Shown here piece by piece: positions 55,533 to 64,000 of a stretch of DNA of 64,000 nucleotides (position 1 is the first letter of the stretch; every line of letters starts with the position of its first letter). Below the pieces are notes generated by a model that saw only the letters and a program-made list of their open reading frames with translations, did no database searches and was not told the DNA's origin. Location of the stretch: contig CM043962.1 of NCBI GenBank assembly GCA_014529385.2, positions 52,101,905 to 52,165,904 on the forward strand, in the 5' to 3' direction. Position numbers and translations under genes: made by a program. The DNA is from Adiantum capillus-veneris (lineage: Eukaryota > Streptophyta > Polypodiopsida > Polypodiales > Pteridaceae).

Positions 55533-57050
55533 TGTAACATTTAATGGCCTAAAAACTTATGTGTAGCGGAAATTAACATGAACATAGTGGGCATTTCATT
55601 AGAATAGATTCCTAATGAGAATTACAAGAGTGCTTGGGTGGAGAGAGCAACAAAAAGCATGACACCTAGTTAGATAGCATCAACAATACTTTCAAAAGAG
55701 AGAGAAATTAAGCTATCGACAACAGTTGAGGACCGGATTTGCATGGAGCCGGTCCCCCCTCCAAAAGGCTTTGTATTATGGTTTCTCCCATCAAGAGAGA
55801 CATTGTACAATACAATTCTTTGTGTTCCTTCAAGACTAGTTAGTGCAATGAAGATGAAAGCTTCATGCACTAAGCAAAACACTTAGAAAACACAACTTTA
55901 ATTATCCCCGTTCTCAGACCCAAGACCTCACACACCTTCGAAGATGGTGAGAGCTAGCAGGGTATGAGAGTAGATTGAGAGGAAGAAGGAGTATCTTACG
56001 AGAAAGATGTACATCTCCTCACATAATCACTCATATTAGCATAGCTCTAGCTTAGTAATTAGCTTGGTAGAGGAGATGAGCATGCATTGAAGCTTGGCTC
56101 TTGGTTGGATTTGCATCCACAAGCCAAGAGTGTGTCGATGTAGGCTTCTATCTCACAAGCTTGGAGTAGGTGATGAGCTCTCCATTAAAGCTTGGGAAGA
56201 GATAGTCTTCTCTTTCTTCACACATAGACTGTGTGTGAGTGTGTGTGTGATAATGCCTTGCAAAAATTAGCCCCCTCTCTCTCTTGGGCGAGCCCCCTTG
56301 CTATTTGCTCTTGCAGGCTCCCTATTGGACAATGCCAAGCTCAGCCAATGGCTATTAAGCAGCATAAGTGATAGCCTTCTAACATGTGTCCCCCTTTCCC
56401 CTTTTGTGAGAGCTTAATCAATTAAACTTAATTGATTTAAATGAATTCAATCCCCATTCAATAATCATCCAGGAGACTTAATTTTCATTGGTTCTTTTTA
56501 TTAAGTGTTTTAAAAGTAATTAGGCTAAATTTACTCTATGCTAATTCTCATTGGTCCACTTCAAGGGTCATCCAATAGAAATTGGGCATACCTTGTGGGC
56601 ATCTGGCCTAGGGAGCTGACATGTGTCCCTCATTCCCTTTGTGTAAAGGGGGCTTGTGTGTGTGTTTGTGGCTTTCTCTCTCATCCCCTACCTTTAGGGC
56701 TCGCCCCCTCATGTGTAGGGATGTGTGTTGACTTTGGAGAGCACACAAAGCATCCAATTCCCCCTAAGCTTTAACCCTTTGGACACAACCTTTGAATTTT
56801 GGAACCTAAGCATTTTGGAAGTCTTAATGGGCTGAACCTTAGGGTCTTTTCAGCCCATTGTTGCACATGGCTCTTTTGCAGATGGCCCCCCCTTTGGATC
56901 CCTATTTTCCCTCCTTTGGATCCCTACTGTGGCCGGTCTGATAGCTTAACCAATATTCTAGCTTTTTCTCCCCTGGCACTTCCCCACATTAAATGATCAG
57001 TTTAATATGAGAAAATCATTTAGGAGAATTAGATATTGATTATTATGACA
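55533..57050 (-). repeat. GyI 3' LTR
   Basis: 1518 bp; plus-strand ends TGTAACATTTAATGG and TATTATGACA, the reverse of the GyE ends. It lacks about 100 bp that the right LTR has near 63630-63720. Confidence 0.95.
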
Positions 57051-57064
57051 TTACCTCTCTCCTT
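57051..57064 (-). other. GyI polypurine tract
   Basis: Minus strand AAGGAGAGAGGTAA abuts the 3' LTR, matching GyE. Confidence 0.85.
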
Positions 57065-57405
57065 AAATCATAGTCGTCCTCGACTATGGTGTAGAGAAGA
57101 TAAAGCATATTCATGAGTCCTTTTCTTAGCGGGTAGAGGATCCCTATGTTACCCTATGACATCATTCCACAATGGATGACTAGTCCATTTGGTGCTTGAG
57201 AGCATGAGGCTTCCACAAGCATGTCTGCACATTAGTCCTATCAATCTTCCATAGTAGAGTGACAAGCTCTACTTGGTGTTTGGGAGACGTCGTCTCCGCA
57301 AACTTGATCTAAGCATGCATACTACTTCATTTTTGTGCACAATAAAGAAAAAGAGAGTCTTATAAGACAAAAACTTTGTTCATTTTTAACATTTTGTACA
57401 TTTGC

Positions 57406-60400
57406 TTACTCTTGGGAAACATTGTAAGCATTGACAAGGTTTAGGTTATCCTTTAACTGTATGCCTTGCATCCATCTAGCATCTTCAAAAGGATAATTCT
57501 TAAACTTAATAAGATATCGTTGGATAGTCTTATCGCCTCTTAATACCTTGTCTTCATGTCGGAGAATGGACCCGGGCGGCAGCACCTCCTCTTGGTCCTT
57601 GATATCCGGTGGGTCTTCAATAGTTGGTTCTTGAGGTGGCTCTCCTTTGTAAGGCTTTAATAGGCTCACATGGAAAGCATTGTGTATGAGCCAATGATTG
57701 GGCAACTTGAGTTGATAGGCCATCTCATTGATTGGCCTAAGAATCTGAAAGGGACCATAGTACCTTTTTACTAGTTTAGCATAGTACTTTTGGTGGCCCG
57801 TAGGATTCTTGCCCGTCGTGTGCCTTAATCGAGCCTTGGGAAACTTTAACAAGACCCAATCGTTTTCTTTAAAGGCTTGGGCTCTTCTGTGCTTGTCAGC
57901 AGCAGCCTTTTGCCTTTGCTGTGAGATAGAGATAGCATCCTTAATCTTTTGAAAAGATTCTTGTAGGTCTCGGCTATACTCATCTGTAGCGAAGATCTTC
58001 CCATGTACATTAAGTAGCAAGGGAGTTTTTGATCTTCCCTCAATTACCTCGAAAGGTGCTTTTCCCGTGGAAGTATGTACAGTGTTATTGTAAGCATACT
58101 CCACTAAGGGTAAGTACTTCTCCCATTGGGATCTTTGATCTACTTCCATTACATAGGCTTTTAGTAGATCGAGAATGGTTAGGTTAGCTATTTCACTTTG
58201 GCCATCCGTTTGTGGATGATAGGCCGAAGAGAAGTTTAGCCTTGTCCCTAAATTCTCAAAGAGACCCTTCCAGAAATTACTGGTAATTCTAGGATCTCTA
58301 TCCGACACTATGGACATTGGCAAGCCATGGTACTTGAAAATTTGTGAAATGAAGAGGGTTGCCATTTGATGGGCTTTGATAGTCTTTTTGACATGTATAA
58401 AATGAGCTTGTTTACTGAACCTGTCTACTATCGTCCATATTCCCGTATTCCCATGGATAGAATTAGGCAATCCAAAGATAAAATCCATGGATATGCTCTC
58501 CCATGGTGAATTAGGGATTGGCAAGGGTTGAAGCAATCCAAGTTGCTTCCCTCTATCAAATTTTGTCTTTTGGCATACCACACATTTAGAAACATACTCT
58601 TGTATGTTCACTTTCATGGTAGGCCAATAGAAATATGTTTCAATTCCCTTTAAGGTAGAGTGAATCCCTCTATGCCCCGCATAAGGTGGAGCATGAGATT
58701 CATACATTACTTTCTCACGTAGTGAGTTAGTAACACATAGTCTATTGCCATAGAGAAGATAACCATCTTGTAAAGTAAGTGGTTCTTCTTTTTTCCCTAA
58801 TGCAAGGGCTGAAATCACATCTCTAAAGTCGGGATCAATAGCGTACTCATCTATCATTGAAGATAGATCATTGTGAGTTGCTATGGAAACCGCATTCACA
58901 CTCTCGGCCGTCTTGAGAGTGCATCAGCTACTTGATTATGCTTGCCAGCAATGTGAGCAATATGAAAATGAAATTGCGAAAGGAAATTTGCCCACCTCAT
59001 TTTTTTGTCGGAGAGCTTGGTCTGCGTCATGAAGTACTTAAGACTTTGGTGATCCATTCGCAGAATGAAAGGAGTCCCCAATAAATAGTGCTTCCATGAG
59101 TCTAAGGCATGTAGAACTGAAGGATTTCCTATTCATATATGCCTAGAGCTTGCTCAACAGGGTCGAGCCTTCGACTCTCATAGCCTATGGCGTGCCCTTC
59201 TTGGAGCAAAACAACTCCAAGGCAATCACCACAAGCATCACATTGGACCTCAAATGGTTTTGAGAGATCCAGTAGTGTAAGCACAGGTTGAGAGATAAGC
59301 TTTTCTTTAAGCTTTTCGAAAGCATTGTTCTCCTTAGCAGACCATGTGTACCTAATGCTTTTCTTTGTTAGGTCATGTAATGGTCCCGCAATTTGTGAGA
59401 ACTTTTCTATGAAGCGTCTATAGTATGCACACATACCTATAAAGCTTCTTAGTTCATGAAGATTCCTTGGTTTAGGCCATCCTTTTATTACCTCTAACTT
59501 TGATGGATCCATTTGGATGCCATCTTGAGAGATAATGTGACCTAAATACTGAATCTCTTGCAAGAAAAATTCACTTTTCTTTCGATTAACATAAAGTTTA
59601 TTCTCTCTCAAAACTTGAAATATTACATGAAGGTGTTGCTTGTGTTCGTCTAATGAATTAGAGTAGATGATAATATCATCAAAGAACACTCCAGTGAAGG
59701 TTCGATGAGGCCTGAACAGCTTCTCCATCAAGCGGTTGAATGTGACTGGTGCATTGGTCAAGCCAAAAGGCATGACAATGTATTTGTAAAGACCAAATGT
59801 GGTGCGAAATGCGGTATTTACAATGTCTTGATAAACTATCCTTATTTGATGATAGCCACTTTTTAGGTCAATCCTACTGAAGTAGGTCGATCCTTGTAGC
59901 TTATCAAATAGGTCTTCTACCCGTGGAACGGGAAACCTATTCTTGATAGTGATCCTATTTAGTGCTCTATAGTCGACACACATGCGATATGTGCCGTCTT
60001 TCTTTTGCACTAATAGCACAGGTGAGCAAAATGGAGATGAGCTAGGCCTAACCATGCCCTTCTCAACTAACTCATGCACTTGCCGCATAATCTCCTCTTG
60101 TTGAGCTTGAGAAACTCTATAAGGAGGTTTGTTAGGCGGTGAACTTCCTGGAAGAAGTTCAATTGCATGGTCATCATTACCTCGTTTAGGAGGTAGCTCA
60201 CAAGGGATGTCGTCAATAAAAACATCTTGAAACCCCTTGAGAAAATTGGATAACTCTAATTCCTTTTGGTTGCTTTTATTTTCTTTTGCTAAAGCATTAG
60301 GTTCATTTTGAGAGTCTTTAACAAAAATCATGTACACGGAAATAGAGCTCTTTATTGACTTGTTGAAAGCTGGTGTATGTACAATGGGGATAGTGTTACC

Positions 60401-60583
60401 CATTTCCTTAGCATCTATATACATGTCTTTTTCCCTGAACTTAAAGGAGATTCTCCTTTCAGGAAATTTAACATCGGCAGCCAGACGGTCAAACCATGGT
60501 GCTCCTAGGATTACATCCTCATGCTTGAGAGGAGAGATAAAGAAGTCCTCTTTGTCCACATAGCCTTGGACATGAAGCCTCAA
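57406..60583 (-). pseudogene. pol: GyI pol: RT, RNase H, integrase, chromodomain
   Basis: RT-RNase H is open from 60583 to 59129 (VDYRALNRITIKNRF; GVFFDDIIIYSN; CDACGDCLGVVLLQEG). A shift near 59128 and a 2-bp insertion near 58897 break RNase H from integrase. The last 497 codons (58899-57406) are open: H2C2 module with CVVCQK, core VSDRDPRI and [10 protein letters not shown], then a chromodomain-like end (RYLIKFKNYPFEDARWM, ~residue 465). It retains segments lost in GyE, including CxxC of the zinc module. Confidence 0.93.
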
Positions 60584-62306
60584 TTTCCCGATTAAGGGAG
60601 TGACTGAAGCTTCTTACCCCTTGAAGGCACTGTCTGCGGGTAGGACATCTCCCATCTCGTAGGATTGTATGCCTAGCTTGGTGGCCAACTCTATAGATAT
60701 AAAATTGTGAGTAGAACCAGGGTAAAAGAGAATAAAAGAATTATGTTCTCTTACCTTTCCCCAAGCATGGCATAGAGGAGATCCTTTGTGGTGAATTTGG
60801 TGAGTCTCCTCCTCTTGGATTTCAACCAAGGAAGCTCTAGGAGAATCTTGGCGGTTGTTCTTTTGGGGACAAGCGCGATACGCATGCCCTTGCTCGCCGC
60901 ACTTGAAACACCGGTTATCCTTGCGATAACGCTCAAGCTCTTAAGGAGAGAGTTTGTTCTTACCTTTGTAAACTCCCTTCTCTTTAGCTTTGTTGGAGTT
61001 GCCCTTAGGAGACTTTTGGACATTGTCCTTCCCCTTAGGCTCATTGGAACCCTTGTTTTCTATGTGCTTATTATTTCTTTTAGCCCCCGTTTGGAAATTG
61101 ATTCGAGAGGCCACCATAGTATGGTGTATTACCGCCGATATGGTACGTGGCCTTTGGGAGTTGACATACTCCGCCATTTCTTCGGTTAAGCCCGCACAAA
61201 ATTGTTTCTTTTGCTCTCCAAAATCCAACTTTTTGAAGACAGTGGCTTTGAGTTGTAGGTCGCAAAAGTTGTCTACATATTTGTGGATGGATTCATTGGG
61301 AGAGAGCTTTAAGCTTCGCCATTCGGTGAGTACTTTGTCTTTGGCATCGGTGGCCAAAAACTCCTTCATAATGGAAGCTCTTAAGTTTTCCATGTTCGTG
61401 GAGCTTCACCGTTGGCTCGTAGGCTAGACCACCATTGCCTGGCGGACTTTTGAAAGTGCATAGCTACATGGCGTAGCTTAGAGGACTCCGTGAAGCCCTC
61501 ATCTCCAAACACCGCATCAAATTGCTGGATAAAGGCCAAGACTTTGTCTGTAGCACCAAAGGTACCATCATAGGTAAGGAAAGAGATGCTCTTCCCTCCC
61601 TCTTTGAACTTCTTTAGCTTGGATGACCTCTTCCATGCGGCATAGGATTTCCTATGGCCTCTTCTTTTTGATGGTTCAAAGGTTGCACCATCACTTTCTT
61701 CAGAAGGTGAAGAATTTGAAGAAGGTGGAGAAGAGGGTGACCTCTTTCTCGCCTTTTTCTTGTCTTGATCTTTGTCGTCTTCACCATCGCTTTCATAAGA
61801 GGAAGAGGATGAAGAAGATGGAGAAGAGGGTGTCCTCTTTCTCGCCTTTTTCTTCTCTTGCTTTTTATTATCCCTCTTTGAATTATGGCGTGGAGAAGAG
61901 TGTGATGGTCTTCTCCGCTTTGGTGGTGATGGAGAGCATTTAGCCGGCCGTCTTCGTGGAGCCATCTCCGCCGAGGTGGCGGGAGACTCACTTCTTTCTC
62001 GTTCCTTCGGTGGAGGCTCTTGAGTTCTCCTTTGGGAAGGAGATGCATCATCAAGAAGTAAATTCTTGAGCCCTTCGTATGGATTCTCTTCTTCTTCTCG
62101 AATCGGAGAGAGACCTCTTTTGGGAGTCTCACAAGGAGGCTTCCTAGGTGTTCTCTCGTCATGGTGATGAGCTTGGAGAATCCCGTGAGCACGGAGCTGC
62201 CGTTGCACTTCACTTTGGAGAGATGGATTGCCCATGGCTTGTTGAAGCCTAGAAACAAGATAGTTAACAAGCATTGAAGCATCATTAGTAGACTATCGTC
62301 AACCAT
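60584..62306 (-). pseudogene. gag: GyI gag and protease, N-terminus deleted
   Basis: The ATG equivalent to GyE (62306) is followed by a deletion of about 49 bases that puts it out of frame; gag sequence proper reads from an internal ATG at 62274 (MLVNYLVSRLQQAMG). The Ser/Lys/acidic block, gag core, and knuckle (CFKCGEQGHAYRAC, ~60890) follow. Lesions: a 1-bp loss near 61385, TAA at 60941 and TAA near 60614. The protease triad reads YPGST where GyE has DPGST, so the catalytic Asp is lost. Confidence 0.92.
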
Positions 62307-62708
62307 TCTAACAACTTTTAGGTGTACTTTGGCACTTCAAGCCCTATTTGCTACTCCTCTTTACCCCTTTAGAAAAAGCACTCAAGCTATTGTACCTGCG
62401 GCTCAAATACCATTAATTACAAGGAATAGAAGAGAGGGTCTTTCGACACCAAAACAGCACCGGCTCGTGTCAAGATTCTAATAGCTCAATAGTGGTTAAG
62501 CCGTAGGCAAGCCCCGTAGGACTCCACTATTAAGACCATAGCTCTCGACGGTGATGCCCCGTTAACTGCACGAATGCAGGCGCACTGCAAGGCTGAAAAA
62601 TCCCTATTCTACTTACTCACAGGCAATTAATAATACCAACCATTTATAGCTAGCTTGAGGACCTCCCTTCTTGAGCAAGAAAAGAGAAACCTTGTGCTCC
62701 GATACCAA
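62307..62708 (-). other. GyI leader with primer-binding site
   Basis: Non-coding. The primer-binding site at 62696-62707 reads TGGTATCGGAGC on the minus strand, one base from the initiator-Met site. The rest matches the GyE leader at 11147-11550. Confidence 0.88.
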
Positions 62709-64000
62709 TGTAACATTTAATGGCCTAAAAACTTATGTGTAGCGGAAATTAACATGAACATAGTGGGCATTTCATTAGAATAGATTCCTAATGAGAATTA
62801 CAAGAGTGCTTGGGTGGAGAGAGCAACAAAAAGCATAACACCTAGTTAGATAGCATCAACAATACTTTCAAAAGAGAGAGAAATTAAGCTATTGACAACA
62901 GTTGAGGACCGGATTTGCATGGAGCCGGTCCCCCCTCCAAAAGGCTTTGTATTATGGTTTCTCCCATCAAGAGAGACATTGTACAATACAATTCTTTGTG
63001 TTCCTTCAAGACTAGTTAGTGCAATGAAGATGAAAGCTTCATGCACTAAGCAAAACACTTAGCAAACACAACTTTAATTATCCCCGTTCTCAGACCCAAG
63101 ACCTCACACACCTTCGAAGATGGTAAGAGCTAGCAGGGTATGAGAGTAGATTGAGAGGAAGAAGGAGTATCTTACGAGAAAGATGTACATCTCCTCACAT
63201 AATCACTCATATTAGCATAGCTCTAGCTTAGTAATTAGCTTGGTAGAGGAGATGAGCATGCATTGAAGCTTGGCTCTTGGTTGGATTTGCATCCACAAGC
63301 CAAGAGTGTGTCGATGTAGGCTTCTATCTCACAAGCTTGGAGTAGGTGATGAGCTCTCCATTAAAGCTTGGGAAGAGATAGTCTTCTCTTTCTTCACACA
63401 TAGACTGTGTGTGAGTGTGTGTTCGATAATGCCTTGCAAAAATCAGCCCCCTCTCTCTCTTGGGCGAGGCCCCTTGCTATTTGCTCTTGCAGGCTCCCTA
63501 TTGGACAATGCCAAGCTCAGCCAATGGCTATTAAGCAGCATAAGTGATGGCCTTCTGACATGTGTCCCCCTTTCCCCTTTTGTGAGAGCTTAATCAATTA
63601 AACTTAATTGATTTAAATGAATTAAATCCCCATTGGACCTTTCCCCATTCTGACCAATAGGAATTAAGTAGCCCATTGGACTGCTCAATTCCTATTGGAC
63701 CCCTTCTCAGGCTGTCTAATAATCATCCAGGAGACTTAATTTTCATTGGTTCTTTTTATTAAGTGTTTTAAAATTAATTAGGCTAAATTTACTCTAGCCT
63801 AATTCTCATTGGTCCACTTCAAGGGTCATCCAATAGAAATTGGGCATACCTTGTGGGCATCTGGCCTAGGGAGTTGACACGTGTCGCTCATTCCCTTTGT
63901 GTAAAGGGGGCTTGTGTGTGTGTTTGTGGCTTTCTCTCTCATCCCCTACCTTTAGGGCTCGCCCCCTCATGTGTAGGGATGTGTGTTGACTTTGGATAGC
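62709..64000 (-). repeat. GyI 5' LTR, incomplete at window end
   Basis: Starts TGTAACATTTAATGGCC like the left LTR and stays collinear with it to the end of the window. About 300 bp should lie beyond. It has the 63630-63720 segment with additional CCAAT/ATTGG words that the left copy lacks. Confidence 0.94.

Larger units (their letters stand above)
55533..64000 (-). mobile_element. GyI: chromovirus of the GyE family, right LTR runs off window
   Basis: 3' LTR, polypurine tract, pol, gag, primer-binding site and most of the 5' LTR, on the minus strand. Protein segments are nearly the same as GyE. It is inserted into CopH integrase; the left flank GAACA is one half of the presumed target duplication, whose partner lies outside. 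57065-57405 is non-coding 3' sequence. Several independent lesions make it inactive. Confidence 0.95.

Overview
This window is plant nuclear DNA made almost entirely of nested LTR retrotransposons. I found no host protein-coding gene, rRNA, tRNA or CRISPR array. Evidence for a plant: Ty1/copia elements primed by initiator-Met tRNA, Ty3/gypsy chromoviruses, and a giant tRNA-Asp-primed Ty3/gypsy lineage, together with long (AG)n and (CA)n microsatellites. The species cannot be read from the sequence; a large-genome vascular plant, possibly a non-seed plant, is a guess.

Layout (my labels). CopA (1-2438, -) is the 5' end of a copia element; it sits in the gag of GyB (2439 to about 6980, -), a Ty3/gypsy element with a very long, strand-asymmetric leader. 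GyC (6987-8428, -) is an eroded gag. GyD (8429-28136, +) is a decayed Ty3/gypsy element split in its leader by GyE (9529-18421, +), a complete but dead chromovirus. CopF (28551-53005, +) is a copia element split inside its protease/pre-integrase region by GyG (30788-49891, -), a 19.1-kb Ty3/gypsy element with LTRs differing at only 8 sites plus a microsatellite. After a degenerate minisatellite (53006-53570) come CopH (53961-55532, -), a copia remnant, and GyI (55533 to beyond 64000, -), a chromovirus of the GyE family inserted in CopH integrase.

The most interesting system is the GyD/GyG lineage. GyG encodes, in order: gag with a private N-terminal domain and two CCHC-like knuckles; protease, RT and RNase H; an integrase preceded by TWO H2C2 zinc modules; integrase C-terminus; a SECOND retropepsin-like domain downstream of integrase; a tail of tryptophan-lysine repeats; and a separate ~1,090-codon 3' ORF with a coiled coil. 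Nine copies of a near-perfect 24-nt hairpin (10-bp stem, CGCG loop) lie in two arrays with matching spacing, one before gag and one before the 3' ORF. GyD carries five related hairpins in its leader, with compensatory stem changes, and both elements have a matching half-site in the LTR.

Relative ages from LTR divergence counted by eye: CopF ~4.4 %, GyE ~2-2.5 %, GyG ~0.8 %. This fits the nesting order. All elements carry stops or frameshifts; GyG is closest to intact.
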